64,000 bases of DNA from Albibacillus kandeliae (GCF_003116585.1 NZ_QEHM01000002.1:1-64000), one strand, 5' to 3'. Positions 51,157 to 60,536 are shown, counted from the first letter of the stretch. Numbers and translations are program-made. Notes: generated by a model not told the origin, from the letters alone.

Positions 51157-52800
51157 TTACCTCGGCTCTGCGCGCAGACCCTTCCAGATCGCCCAGCACA
51201 TCAGCAGCAGCACCACTGTAAACGGCAGCCCGGTCGAGATCACCATCGACTGAAGCGACTGCAGCCCCCCGGCCGAGAGCAGCAGCACGATGGCCACCGC
51301 CCCCTCGAACACGCACCAGAACACCCGCTGCGGCACCGGCGCGTCGACCTTGCCGCCCGCCGTGATCGTGTCGATCACCAGCGACCCGGAATCCGACGAG
51401 GTGACGAAGAACACGATCACCAGAACGATCCCGATCACCGAGGTGATCCCGGCCAGCGGCAGCCCCTCCAGCATCGCAAAGAGCGACAGCGGCGGGTTGT
51501 AGCTGTCGATCACGTTGGCCTTCACCGCGCTGGTGGCCGGATCGCTCAGCACCTGATCGATGGCCACGCCGCCAAAGACGGCCATCCACAGCACGCAGAC
51601 CAGCGACGGGATGATCAGCACGCAGATCACGAACTCGCGCACCGTGCGGCCCCGGCTCACGCGGGCGATGAACATGCCGACAAAGGGCGACCAGCTGATC
51701 CACCACGCCCAGTAGAACGAGGTCCAGCCCTGGACAAAGCCGGTATCCTCGCGTCCAACCGGGTTCGACAGCGGCACGATCTCCTTGAGGTAGGCCAGCA
51801 GCCCCTCGCCGAAATCGGTCAGGATCAGCATCGTCGGCCCGGCCAGCAGCACGAAGAACAGCAGCAGCGCCGCAATCGCCATGTTGATCTCCGAGAGCAC
51901 CTTCACACCGCCGTCGAGGCCGCGCAGCACCGAGATCAGTGCAATCGCGGTGATTCCGGTGATCAGGATCACCTGCGTGCTCGGCCCGACCGGCACGCCA
52001 AAGACGTGGTTCAGACCCGCGTTCGCCTGCTGCGCGCCAAAGCCGAGCGAAGTCGCAAGGCCGAAGAGCGTGGCAAAGACGGCAAGGATGTCGATGATAT
52101 GTCCCCACCAGCCCCAGACCCGGTCACCGAGGATCGGGTAAAAGGCCGAGCGGATCGTCAGCGGCAGCCCCTTGTTGAAGGAGAACAGCGCCAGCGCCAG
52201 CGCCACCACCGCGTAGATCGCCCAGGGGTGCAGCCCCCAGTGAAAGATCGTGGCGGCAAGACCCATGGTCTTGGCGGCCTCCACATTCTCGGGGATCAGG
52301 TTGCCATCGGCATCAAAGGGAGACGGCACGCCCAGCGGCTCGGACACCGCCATGTGATAGACCGGCTCGAGCACGCCGAAAAACATCAGCCCGATCCCCA
52401 TGCCGGCGGCAAAGAGCATCGCGAACCAGCCCACGTAGCCGTAATCCGGCGTCGCCTCGGCCCCGCCGAGGCGCACCGAGCCGACCGGGGTCACGATCAG
52501 CAGAAGGCAGAAGATGACGAAGATGTTCGCCGAGCCGAGGAAGAACCAGTCGAACCCCTTGGTGACGGTCGAGAACAGCCAGGAAAACGCGGCGCCCGCC
52601 TGCTCCGGCAGCGCCAGCGTGTAAAAGACGAAGGCCACGATCGCGAGGCCCGAGACGAGGAAGACGGGGTTGTGGATGTCGAACCCGAAGGGTCCCACCT
52701 GCCCGTCTATGTTGTCCTGTCCTATGGTGTAATCCGTGTCGATCAGCTCCACAGCGCCCTCTGGCTGCGGAATGCCCTGATCGTTCGATACATCGGCCAT
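51157..52800 (-). CDS. BCCT-family betaine/choline/carnitine transporter
   Basis: The protein has 547 residues and twelve membrane helices. The BCCT signature is GMGIGLMFFGVLEPVYHM, with WTSFYWAWWISWSPFVGMFIARVSRGRTVREF later. It imports quaternary ammonium compounds such as glycine betaine, or DMSP, usually with Na+. The Na+/substrate preference cannot be set here. The ATG at 52800 gives a polar N-terminal tail of about 45 residues before the first helix. Confidence 0.92.
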   Translation of the reverse strand: MADVSNDQGIPQPEGAVELIDTDYTIGQDNIDGQVGPFGFDIHNPVFLVSGLAIVAFVFYTLALPEQAGAAFSWLFSTVTKGFDWFFLGSANIFVIFCLLLIVTPVGSVRLGGAEATPDYGYVGWFAMLFAAGMGIGLMFFGVLEPVYHMAVSEPLGVPSPFDADGNLIPENVEAAKTMGLAATIFHWGLHPWAIYAVVALALALFSFNKGLPLTIRSAFYPILGDRVWGWWGHIIDILAVFATLFGLATSLGFGAQQANAGLNHVFGVPVGPSTQVILITGITAIALISVLRGLDGGVKVLSEINMAIAALLLFFVLLAGPTMLILTDFGEGLLAYLKEIVPLSNPVGREDTGFVQGWTSFYWAWWISWSPFVGMFIARVSRGRTVREFVICVLIIPSLVCVLWMAVFGGVAIDQVLSDPATSAVKANVIDSYNPPLSLFAMLEGLPLAGITSVIGIVLVIVFFVTSSDSGSLVIDTITAGGKVDAPVPQRVFWCVFEGAVAIVLLLSAGGLQSLQSMVISTGLPFTVVLLLMCWAIWKGLRAEPR

Positions 52801-53144
52801 TTTGGCTCCTTTTTCGTTTGCGTACCTACAAGATCTGTTCGTGGGCGAAGGACATAGGACGCACTCGGCAAAAGTCACCCGTCACGCCGGGAATTCACTC
52901 CCGCCGGGCACAAAAAACAGCTGATAAACGTCTTCTTCCTCCAAATCCACACCGGGTTCGGCGCCCTTTCCGGCCCATCCGGTGCGGCACGGAACAGACC
53001 CGTCCCGTTGCCGGGCGGAACGGCGTCGAAACCTGCCGCATCGCCCATGACCCAAGGTAACCCAAGCACCGATCAGGGGCGGAACAGGCGCGGCATATCG
53101 CATCGCGTTCGCGACACCTTGTCGCAAATCGATGCCGTATCAGA
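52801..53144. other. Upstream region of the BCCT transporter gene
   Basis: About 340 bases between the DinB-like gene (leftward end) and the transporter gene, both leftward. It should contain the transporter promoter. A hairpin GCGACA/TGTCGC at 53111-53125 may end the DinB operon. No coding frame is convincing. Confidence 0.35.
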
Positions 53145-53651
53145 TCAGAACGTCTCGGGCATCAGGAACAGGTCGCTGACCGGCGCCTCGGCCCCGGCGG
53201 CGGTCAGCATGGCGTGGATCTGCCCGCGGTGATGGGTCTGGTGATTGAAGAAATGGGTCACCACCACGCCCATCGGCTTGGTGACCTCGCGCCCGGCGGC
53301 CCCGGAGTACCACGTCAGTGTCCCCGCCAGTTCCACGTTGTGCACCTTCTCGGCCCAGAGCCGGATCCGGCCATCCAGCCGGAACCGCTCTGCGCTCCAT
53401 GTCGCCAGCGTCGGAAACAGCTCGACCGATCCCTTGATGCCGCCCTCGGGTGCCGGGCCGCCATCGAAGCGGCCCATCCACATCTGGTCACCCCAGCAGA
53501 GGTGATTGATGGTCTTGAAGATCGAGCCGAAGAAGGCGCCGCGCTCCTTCATCAGCTCGTCCTTGTCCAGATTCTGAAGAACACGCTCCAACTGCATGTT
53601 TTGCCAGCGATTATACTTCGCCATCAGGATGCAGTAGTCGCGTGAGATCAT
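53145..53651 (-). CDS. DinB/YfiT-family metal-dependent protein
   Basis: The protein has 168 residues of the four-helix DinB fold. The three histidines that bind metal are in the TINHLCWGDQMW helix and in THFFNHQTHHRGQIHAML. Many members are thiol-dependent or detoxifying enzymes (bacillithiol or mycothiol transferases, maleylpyruvate isomerase-like). The exact reaction is unknown. Its ATG overlaps the DUF1326 stop by 4 bases, so it is the last gene of a three-gene operon. Confidence 0.75.
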   Translation of the reverse strand: MISRDYCILMAKYNRWQNMQLERVLQNLDKDELMKERGAFFGSIFKTINHLCWGDQMWMGRFDGGPAPEGGIKGSVELFPTLATWSAERFRLDGRIRLWAEKVHNVELAGTLTWYSGAAGREVTKPMGVVVTHFFNHQTHHRGQIHAMLTAAGAEAPVSDLFLMPETF

Positions 53652-54355
53652 GCCCCGGCGCCCTTCCAATCGATCGGGCAGACCTCGGCCGACTTGCCGC
53701 CGAAATCCCAGACGCGCCCATAGTCGCGCACCCTGGACTTCAGGCCCTTGGCCGCGATGATGTCCGGACCCATCCAGTACTTCGAATTCGAGATCATCAC
53801 CGGATGATCCTTGTCGCGCCCCTCGATCATCTCGATCTCGCCCTGGATCTGGCGCCCGATGGTGATCCGCCGCTTGCGCCCGTCGCGTTCGATCATCACC
53901 GGCGCCTTCTCGGCCCCGATGATCTCGCTCACCAGCATGGTGAACAGCCCGGTGGTGCCGCCCGCCTGCCCGCTGAAGATCTGGAGAATGCCATGGTAGG
54001 CCTTGCCGCTGGCACGCTCGTCCACGTAGGCGGCGACCTTCCAGTTGCCCTCGCCCATGCGGCCCGGAATATCGACCAGCAGGCCGATGTTCAGCCCCGA
54101 CAGGTCCTCACCCTCGTAGTGCCCCTCGTCGATGATGATCGCCATCCACGCGTGGCAGTGCCCCTCGGTCGGCGGATGCGCCCCGAGCGAGACCACGCAG
54201 GGACAGAAGACCTCGCAGGAGCAGTTCAGGAACAGCTCGCCCTTGATCGCCCAGTTCGTCGGGCTTGCCACCCGCCGCTTGGGGTTCGGCATCCGGCTGT
54301 CGATCCTTTGCGACACCGGCAACCGGTCCGCGTCCGCCCTTCTGTTCAATGCCAT
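53648..54355 (-). CDS. DUF1326 Cys-rich protein
   Basis: The protein has 235 residues. Near the N-terminus is a cysteine cluster (NCSCEVFCPCVVSLG), then a histidine segment (EGHCHAWMAI) and a beta-rich body with VEERDGRKRRITIG-like strands. DUF1326 members are coded beside DUF2182 membrane proteins, as here, and metal handling is suspected from the cysteines. Function is not known. The ATG is 5 bases after the DUF2182 stop and it is coupled to the DinB gene downstream. Confidence 0.7.
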   Translation of the reverse strand: MALNRRADADRLPVSQRIDSRMPNPKRRVASPTNWAIKGELFLNCSCEVFCPCVVSLGAHPPTEGHCHAWMAIIIDEGHYEGEDLSGLNIGLLVDIPGRMGEGNWKVAAYVDERASGKAYHGILQIFSGQAGGTTGLFTMLVSEIIGAEKAPVMIERDGRKRRITIGRQIQGEIEMIEGRDKDHPVMISNSKYWMGPDIIAAKGLKSRVRDYGRVWDFGGKSAEVCPIDWKGAGA

Positions 54356-54360
54356 CCGCT

Positions 54361-55155
54361 CTATCCTCCCGTGACGACAGGCACCGCGACCACGGCCACT
54401 CCGGCCAGTATCAGCGCGAAACCCATTGGTTTTACGACATGATGTCCGATCTGGGGCAGCTTTTCCAGCACCATGAACAGCGTGGCGAGCCCCATCCACA
54501 ACAGGCTCATCACCCCGCCGACGAACCCCAGCGCCATGAATCCCCAGCAACACCCGACGCAATAGGCCCCAAGCCCAAGGCCCATGCGCAGCCCGCCGGC
54601 AAAACCCGTCCGCCAGTGCCCGAGGAAATAGCCCACGGGGCTGTGGCAGACACCGTGGCACACCGCCTTGGCCCGGGTGAACTGAAACACCCCCACGACC
54701 ACCAGCAGCCCCGCCGACAGCCAGCGCGAGGTGGCGATGCCCAGCATGTCCACGATCCCGCCGAACAGCAGGGCCAGCTGCACCCCGGCGATCACCGCCG
54801 CGAAAGCCACCCAGACCAGCCCGTAGCCGCCCAGCACGCCAAGCCACCCGGCGCGGCTGCCATTGGCCGAGGTCATCAGGTCCTCGTAGGCCGAGAGCGT
54901 CGGGACCATCGTCGGCAGCATCATCGCGGCCATCATGACCGCCCACATGGCGAACAGCGGCCAGAACCGCGCCATCGGCATGTCCATGTCCATGCGCGGA
55001 TCCATCCACCGCATCGCCTCGGCCATCCCGCCCGGGCGCCCGATCAGGTCCAGCCCCATGCCCGCGCTCATGTCGTAGAGCCACCACCACGCCACGAGGA
55101 TTGCGGCGAAAAACCCCAGCCACAGCACGTTTCGCATCAAGGCCCCGCGCGGCAT
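54361..55155 (-). CDS. DUF2182 membrane protein, probably metal-binding
   Basis: The protein has 264 residues and about seven membrane helices. It has a Met/Asp-rich loop (MDPRMDMDMPMARF), a CHGVCHSPVGYF pair and GAYCVGCCWGFM, all potential metal ligands in or near the membrane. COG5486 calls the family predicted metal-binding. I chose the ATG at 55155 because GGAGGGGAC precedes it. It is first in the operon with DUF1326 and a DinB-like gene. Copper or another soft metal is the guess from Met and Cys content. Confidence 0.7.
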   Translation of the reverse strand: MPRGALMRNVLWLGFFAAILVAWWWLYDMSAGMGLDLIGRPGGMAEAMRWMDPRMDMDMPMARFWPLFAMWAVMMAAMMLPTMVPTLSAYEDLMTSANGSRAGWLGVLGGYGLVWVAFAAVIAGVQLALLFGGIVDMLGIATSRWLSAGLLVVVGVFQFTRAKAVCHGVCHSPVGYFLGHWRTGFAGGLRMGLGLGAYCVGCCWGFMALGFVGGVMSLLWMGLATLFMVLEKLPQIGHHVVKPMGFALILAGVAVVAVPVVTGG

Positions 55156-55283
55156 GTCCCCTCCCCGGTCGCTCTCCCTAAGACAATGAATGTCAGAGAC
55201 AAATCGCGATGAAAAGCAGCTTTCCCGCCCGCGCCCCCACTTTGGCCTCTTGCCGGTTTGCGCGGGCAAGGTATCTTCGTCGC

Positions 55284-55643
55284 ATGATCGAGACCTTCAA
55301 TGTCATCGCCGCCGTGCTGACCATCGGAATCGGCCTCTTCGGGCTGATCTCGCCCAATTACATCGCGTCGGTCCTCGATCTCGCGCCCACCTCCAGCACC
55401 ATGGGCTATTCCGAGCTGCGCGCCTCCACCGGCGGGCTCTACGTGCTGACCGGCGCCGCCGCGCTCTGGTACGAGGAGCCTCTGGCCTTTGCCATGCTCG
55501 GCTTCGTCTATGCCGGGGCCGCGATGGGGCGCTTCATCTCCCTCGCCTTCGACAATCCGCCGCTCAGAAAGGTCCTCGCCTTCGGCGGCATCGAGACCGT
55601 CCTCGCGCTCTGGTTCCTCTGTGCGAACCTGCCCTACATCTGA
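55284..55643 (+). CDS. Small four-helix membrane protein, DUF4345-like
   Basis: The protein has 119 residues with four hydrophobic helices. ELRASTGGLYVLTGAAALW and GFVYAGAAMGRFISLAFD are blocks seen in DUF4345-type proteins. No catalytic residues are seen and the function is unknown. It is divergent from the DUF2182 operon and lies just upstream of the tmRNA gene. Confidence 0.6.
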   Translation: MIETFNVIAAVLTIGIGLFGLISPNYIASVLDLAPTSSTMGYSELRASTGGLYVLTGAAALWYEEPLAFAMLGFVYAGAAMGRFISLAFDNPPLRKVLAFGGIETVLALWFLCANLPYI

Positions 55644-55676
55644 GTGTTTTCGCTGCCCTGCGGCGCGGGTCACGGA

Positions 55677-55705
55677 TTGCAAACCCGCCGTCCCCGCCCT
55701 ATATC
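55677..55705 (+). promoter_or_regulatory. Sigma-70-type promoter of ssrA
   Basis: TTGCAA (-35) and TATATC (-10) are spaced exactly 17 bases apart. Transcription should start near 55711-55713, just before a GTCC-TTCG-GGAC tetraloop hairpin that begins the tmRNA precursor. Confidence 0.7.
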
Positions 55706-55710
55706 ACTCC

Positions 55711-56022
55711 TGTCCTTCGGGACTATGGACATAAACGCGCTCGTAATAAGCGGATCGGACCCGGGGGCGGTACCCGGCGGCTCCACCAAACATCCTTCAT
55801 TTGGGGATCATGGGGCCGAAACAGGATCGACGAACGTCTAAAGGGGTTTGCTTTGTCTCGGCGGTCTGCCACCGTTACCGGCGAAAACAGTACAATTGCA
55901 AATGACAATCGTGCTCCGGTTGCCGTTGCTGCGTAAGCAGTAACAAGACCGAAACTTAAGCCCTTGCGATTAGCGTCGTAAGGCGGGGTTCGCAGGCACC
56001 TGGCAACAGAAGCCTGCACTTC
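55711..56022 (+). ncRNA. ssrA: Permuted two-piece tmRNA
   Basis: The gene is circularly permuted, as in alphaproteobacteria. The acceptor piece comes first and ends CGGCTCC-A-CCA at 55778-55788. After a 23-base spacer that is cut out, the coding piece begins GGGGCCG at 55812. GGGGCCG pairs with CGGCTCC as a 7-bp acceptor stem that includes the G3-U70 pair recognised by alanyl-tRNA synthetase. The T-stem is CCGGG/CCCGG with loop GGCGGTA, not the usual TTCG form. The tag frame starts at GCA 55898 and reads ANDNRAPVAVAA, with a TAA stop at 55934-55936. The 3' end near 56022 follows a GCAGGC/GCCTGC stem. End positions are approximate. Confidence 0.93.
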
Positions 56023-56150
56023 CCTCCCATGCTCCGAACCAACCTGCGCTGCCTCAAAAAGGCCGCTTTGCGCTTTGCAAGCTCCGCTGTAGCGTCAGCG
56101 CATTCACGTTCACCCCGCGTCTCGCGGGCAATTCATTTACGGAGGACCAG

Positions 56151-56522
56151 ATGGCCGAGGACATCAAGAAAATTGCAAAATCCGTTTCCGACATGGAAAA
56201 GCGGCTCAAGTTCGTCGAGGACCGCGGCAAGATCCTGGCGGACAGCATCACCAGTTCCAAGGACATCGAGAAGCTGCTGGACCTCCAGTACAAGAAGATG
56301 TCCAACGACCCGGAATTCAGCAACAAGGCCGTCCAGCGAGAACTGGAGCTCAAGGACAAGCTCCAGGATGCCCAGTTCAAGGAGCAGGACAAGGAGGCCC
56401 AGAAGATCCAGAAGCAGGTCGAGAAGATGAACAAGGACCTCGTCTCGGAGGCCAAGTTCCAGATGCTCGAAGCCCGGGTCAAGGTGCTGGAGGCCCTCGT
56501 CGCCTCGATCCCGCGGCGCTGA
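56151..56522 (+). CDS. Charged coiled-coil protein of unknown function
   Basis: The protein has 123 residues, nearly all predicted helix, very rich in Lys, Glu, Asp and Gln. Heptad-like hydrophobics run through MEKRLKFVEDRGKILADS and KEAQKIQKQVEKMNKDLVSE. No cysteine and no signal peptide; it is soluble. The ribosome site GGAGGA before the ATG is strong, so it is surely expressed. It lies between ssrA and sspB on the same strand. I know no function for it. Confidence 0.7.
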   Translation: MAEDIKKIAKSVSDMEKRLKFVEDRGKILADSITSSKDIEKLLDLQYKKMSNDPEFSNKAVQRELELKDKLQDAQFKEQDKEAQKIQKQVEKMNKDLVSEAKFQMLEARVKVLEALVASIPRR

Positions 56523-56776
56523 TCCCCCTCACACGGGCAGCCGATCCGGCGCCCTGCGCCATGCCTACCGGCTCATCGGCCGACACTGCCGCGCGCCCTA
56601 GGGTCAGGGCCACAAGCGTCCTGATCCCCTTCGGCGCCGATGCCCGCACCTGACAACCCTGCCCACATAGAGGTCGCCGCGGCGTCACTCGCCGCATGGG
56701 CGAATTTCTGCGCCGGGCGGTCTTTCGTTTCTCTCCGAATCCCTTATGCTGACATCACTTTGTTCGGGGACACGAC

Positions 56777-57241
56777 ATGTCGCGCGACATCGACTATGGA
56801 AATCTGATGCACACGGCAATGCGCGGTCTGATCAAGACCGTGTTGCAGGGCGTGGCCGATACCGGCCTGCCGGGCCGCCATCATTTTTTCATCACCTTCG
56901 ACACCTCGCACCCCGATGCCGAGCTCGCCGATTGGCTGGCAGACCGCTACCCGGGCGAGATGACCGTGGTGCTGCAGCACTGGTTCGACAACCTCGACGT
57001 GACCGACGAGGGCTTTGCGGTAACGCTGAATTTCGGCGACCAGCCCGAGCCGCTCTACATCCCCTACGACGCGATCAAGACCTTCGTCGATCCCTCGGTG
57101 GAGTTCGGTCTGCGCTTCGAGACCCCGGATGACGAGGACGACGATCTGCCGCCCGAGCCCAACGATCGTGGCGAGCAGGACGACGACTCCGATGCGCCCC
57201 ACGACGCCGAAGTCGTATCGCTGGACAGCTTCCGCAAGTAA
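56777..57241 (+). CDS. sspB: ClpXP adaptor SspB (alpha type)
   Basis: The protein has 154 residues. The N-terminal part (DYGNLMHTAMRGLIKTVLQGVADTGLPG, then HHFFITFDTSHPDAELADWL) is the SspB ssrA-tag-binding fold. A long acidic linker (DDEDDDLPPEPN) leads to a C-terminal peptide (AEVVSLDSFRK) that should bind the ClpX zinc domain. It delivers tagged proteins to ClpXP. The gene is about 750 bases downstream of ssrA on the same strand, close to its own substrate source. Confidence 0.9.
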   Translation: MSRDIDYGNLMHTAMRGLIKTVLQGVADTGLPGRHHFFITFDTSHPDAELADWLADRYPGEMTVVLQHWFDNLDVTDEGFAVTLNFGDQPEPLYIPYDAIKTFVDPSVEFGLRFETPDDEDDDLPPEPNDRGEQDDDSDAPHDAEVVSLDSFRK

Positions 57242-57275
57242 CCCGCAGCCCGGGCCTTACGTCTTCTGTGGGCCT

Positions 57276-57860
57276 TCACTTCTTCTGCAGGAACGTATCC
57301 ACGCCTTTCAGCGGCACCCCGTCGCGCAGGCGGCTGAAGGTCAGCGACAGCCCGTCATCCGCAAGCGTCCGGTCGAACTGCTGGATCTCGTAGCCGCCGT
57401 CATCGTCGATGAAGAGCGAGAACACCGTCAGCGTATCGCCCGCGATGCGCGCCCAGACAAAGGGCTCGCCCGCCATCGGGTTAAGCTGGACCGCATGGCC
57501 GAAGACGTTGCGCGTCATCGCCGCCGAGAACACGCCCTCGCGCTCGGTCGGGACAAAGCCGATCTCGTAGCTCTTGGTCTTGCCCTTGCCGTCCCGGTAG
57601 GTGGTCGAGGTCCAGGCCACCGCGAACTTGCCGCCCTTGTCCGCCTTGATCGACACGCTCATGTCACGCGGATGGATCTGCCCGTCATAGGTTTCGACGT
57701 CGGCACTCCCGGAGTACTCCCCCACGAAACGATCTATCAGCCCCTCGGCCAGTGCCATCTGGCCCCAGAGGCAGAGAAGTGCAACGGCGGCAGCAACGGT
57801 ACGAAGCGGGTGCACAGGGCCAATCCTTTCCTGAATCGTGTCGGAGGTCATCTCAACCAT
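57276..57860 (-). CDS. Secreted beta-rich protein of unknown function
   Basis: The protein has 194 residues. A hydrophobic stretch (TVAAAVALLCLWGQMALA) forms a signal peptide with likely cleavage before EGL. The mature part is beta-rich with charged repeats (GEYSGSADVETYDGQIHPRD; ADKGGKFAVAW). Its fold recalls small lipocalin-like periplasmic proteins, but I cannot name the family. ATG 57860 or 57851 could be the start. It is convergent with sspB. Confidence 0.55.
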   Translation of the reverse strand: MVEMTSDTIQERIGPVHPLRTVAAAVALLCLWGQMALAEGLIDRFVGEYSGSADVETYDGQIHPRDMSVSIKADKGGKFAVAWTSTTYRDGKGKTKSYEIGFVPTEREGVFSAAMTRNVFGHAVQLNPMAGEPFVWARIAGDTLTVFSLFIDDDGGYEIQQFDRTLADDGLSLTFSRLRDGVPLKGVDTFLQKK

Positions 57861-58037
57861 AATCCGACTTTGCTGCGCGACAATGCGCAATAATCCAATC
57901 GCTTCTGCGGCAATGTCTGCAACCGCGTCACCTGCGGCCCCCGGTACAGTCTTGCCGCGCCCCCGCAAACTGGCCAATTGCACGCCGCGCCCCATGGGGG
58001 TATTCGGCTTGCAGCCTTTGACAAGACGGAGACAGAG

Positions 58038-59432
58038 ATGTCCGACACCCGCACCGAGACCGACAGCTTCGGCCCGCTGGAAGTTCCCGCCGACAAGTAC
58101 TGGGGCGCGCAGACGCAGCGCTCGATCATGAACTTCCCCATCGGCTGGGAGAAGCAGCCGGTTCCGATCATCCGTGCGCTCGGCACCATCAAGAAGGCCG
58201 CGGCGATCGTGAACGCCGCGCAGGGTGATCTTGACGCCGAGCTTTCCAAGGCCATCCAGGCCGCCGCGCAGGAAGTCATCGACGGCAAGTTCGACGACAA
58301 CTTCCCGCTGGTCGTCTGGCAGACTGGCTCGGGCACCCAGTCGAACATGAACGCCAACGAGGTGATCTCGAACCGCGCCATCGAGATGCTGGGCGGCGAA
58401 CTGGCCTCCAAGAAGCCGGTGCACCCGAACGACCACGTGAACATGGGCCAGTCGTCCAACGACACCTTCCCGACCGCGATGCACGTCGCTATCGGCACCC
58501 ACACCCGCGACGTGCTGCTGCCGGGCCTCGAAAAGCTGTCCAAGGCGCTCTGGGACAAGGTCGAAGAGTTCAAGGACATCATCAAGATCGGCCGGACCCA
58601 CACCCAGGACGCCACCCCGCTGACGCTGGGCCAGGAATTCTCGGGCTACGCCACCCAGGTCGACCGCGGCATCGAGCGCGTCAAGCTGGCGCTGCCCCAC
58701 ATCTACGAACTGGCACAGGGCGGCACCGCCGTCGGCACCGGCCTGAACACCCGCAAGGGCTATGACGCCGCCGTCGCCGCCGAGATCGCCAAGATCACCG
58801 GCCTGCCCTTCGTCACCGCCCCGAACAAGTTCGAAGCCCTGGCCGCCCACGACGCCATGGTATTCTTCTCGGGCGCCCTCAAGACCGTCGCCGGCTCGCT
58901 CTTCAAGATCGCCAACGACATGCGCCTGCTGGGCTCCGGCCCGCGCTCGGGCCTGGGCGAACTGATCCTGCCGGAAAACGAACCCGGCTCCTCGATCATG
59001 CCGGGTAAGGTGAATCCGACGCAGGCCGAAGCGCTGACCATGGTCTGCGCCCACGTCATGGGCAACGACGCCGCCATCGGCTTTGCCGGGTCGCAGGGCC
59101 ACTTCGAGCTCAACGTCTACAACCCGATGATGTCCTACAACGTGCTGCAGTCGATCCAGCTGCTGGGCGACTCCGCCTCTGCCTTCACCGACAACATGGT
59201 CGTCGGCACCAAGGCCAACGTGGCGCGCATCGACAAGCTGATGAAGGAATCGCTGATGCTGGTCACCGCGCTGGCACCGACCATCGGCTACGACAACGCC
59301 ACCAAGGTCGCCAAGACCGCGCACAAGAACGGCACCACGCTGAAGGAAGAAGCCATCGCCCTCGGGCTGGTGGACGCCGAAACCTTCGACCGCGTCGTGC
59401 GCCCGGAGGACATGATCGGCCCCAAGGACTGA
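58038..59432 (+). CDS. fumC: Class II fumarate hydratase
   Basis: The protein has 464 residues. The signature loop [16 protein letters not shown], the active-site stretch [15 protein letters not shown] and [19 protein letters not shown] are all present. The iron-free enzyme makes malate from fumarate in the citric acid cycle. ATG 58038 is preceded by GGAGACAGAG. It is a single-gene transcript, closed by a strong terminator at 59453. Confidence 0.97.
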   Translation: MSDTRTETDSFGPLEVPADKYWGAQTQRSIMNFPIGWEKQPVPIIRALGTIKKAAAIVNAAQGDLDAELSKAIQAAAQEVIDGKFDDNFPLVVWQTGSGTQSNMNANEVISNRAIEMLGGELASKKPVHPNDHVNMGQSSNDTFPTAMHVAIGTHTRDVLLPGLEKLSKALWDKVEEFKDIIKIGRTHTQDATPLTLGQEFSGYATQVDRGIERVKLALPHIYELAQGGTAVGTGLNTRKGYDAAVAAEIAKITGLPFVTAPNKFEALAAHDAMVFFSGALKTVAGSLFKIANDMRLLGSGPRSGLGELILPENEPGSSIMPGKVNPTQAEALTMVCAHVMGNDAAIGFAGSQGHFELNVYNPMMSYNVLQSIQLLGDSASAFTDNMVVGTKANVARIDKLMKESLMLVTALAPTIGYDNATKVAKTAHKNGTTLKEEAIALGLVDAETFDRVVRPEDMIGPKD

Positions 59433-59452
59433 TCCTTCCGAGATCGTATGAG

Positions 59453-59482
59453 AGGCCCCCGGAGCGATCCGGGGGCCTTTTT
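59453..59482 (+). terminator. Rho-independent terminator of fumC
   Basis: AGGCCCCCGG and CCGGGGGCCT form a perfect 10-bp stem with a 6-base loop, followed by a T-run, about 20 bases after the fumC stop. Confidence 0.88.
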
Positions 59483-59561
59483 CGTTTGCCTGCTCCGTCA
59501 CCCGCAGAAACGTGATGGCCCCGGCATTGCCGCAGCAGGGCCCGCGCCCCATCATCGCCCC

Positions 59562-60536
59562 ATGCTTCACCGCCGCACTCTTCTCGTCACCTCCCTCGCC
59601 CTGCCCTTCATCCGCCCGGCCGCCGCCGCAGCCGCGCGGGAGTTCGAGGGGCTTGGTGACCGCTACGACCAGTTGCACAGCCTGCAGGTTCTCAAGGGCG
59701 GGGACCTCGTAGTCGCCGAGGTCTACCGCGGCCCCGGGCTGGACCGTCCCGCCAACATCAAGTCCTGCTCCAAGAGCATCGTCGCCCTCTTGCTCGGCAT
59801 CGCCATCGAACGCGGCGAGGTTCCCGGCCTCGATGCCACGCTGGGCGAGGTCGCCCCCGCGCTGATCCCGGATGCGGCGGACCCGGCGGTTCAGGACATC
59901 ACGCTCGGCGATCTAGCCAGCCTGCGCGCCGGGCTCGAACGGACCTCCGGCCCGAATTACGGCGCCTGGGTCAGTTCCTCCAACTGGGTCCGCGATGCGC
60001 TCTCCCGCCCGATGGTCGCCCGCCCCGGCGGCCAGATGCTCTACTCCACCGGTTCGACCCACGTTCTCGGCGCCGCCCTCACCGTCGCCACCGGCCAGAG
60101 CCTGCTGTCGCAGGCCCGCGCGCGCATCGGCCAGCCCCTCGGGATCGAGATCCCCGCCTGGACCCGCGATCCGCAAGGCTACTATATGGGCGGCAACGAG
60201 ATGGCGCTGACCCCGCGCGCCATGCTGCGCCTTGGCCAGGTGCTGCGCGACGGCGGTCGCCTCGATGGGGCGCAGGTCATTCCCGCCGGTTGGCTCCGGA
60301 CCTCCACCCGCCCGCTGACCCGCTCGCCCTACTCCGGCCTCTCCTATGGCTACGGCTGGTTCCTCAGCCGCAGCGGCTACGCCCTTGCACGCGGCTACGG
60401 CGGACAGGTCATCGCCTTTCACCCCGAGCGCGACCTCGCGGTCGCCATTACCTCCGACCCAAACCGCCCGGCCCGCTCGGAGGGCTACTTCGGCGCGCTG
60501 ATGGACCTCCTCGACGGGCCGGTTCTCTCGCTCTGA
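59562..60536 (+). CDS. Serine hydrolase (beta-lactamase/penicillin-binding-like)
   Basis: The protein has 324 residues. An N-terminal Tat-like or Sec signal (HRRTLLVTSLALPFIRPAAAAAA) is followed by a beta-lactamase-family domain. The SxxK motif is SCSKS, the second motif may be YST in QMLYSTGSTHVLG, and a GYGWF/GYGGQ region ends the active site. It is a periplasmic hydrolase of the class C/EstB type; the substrate is unknown. It has no neighbouring cell-wall genes and stands alone downstream of fumC. Confidence 0.75.
   Translation: MLHRRTLLVTSLALPFIRPAAAAAAREFEGLGDRYDQLHSLQVLKGGDLVVAEVYRGPGLDRPANIKSCSKSIVALLLGIAIERGEVPGLDATLGEVAPALIPDAADPAVQDITLGDLASLRAGLERTSGPNYGAWVSSSNWVRDALSRPMVARPGGQMLYSTGSTHVLGAALTVATGQSLLSQARARIGQPLGIEIPAWTRDPQGYYMGGNEMALTPRAMLRLGQVLRDGGRLDGAQVIPAGWLRTSTRPLTRSPYSGLSYGYGWFLSRSGYALARGYGGQVIAFHPERDLAVAITSDPNRPARSEGYFGALMDLLDGPVLSL

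Noticed and set aside
57276-59678. An 800-codon leftward frame across fumC
   Set aside because: Only the last part (to 57860) looks real; the rest is antisense to fumC, a certain gene.
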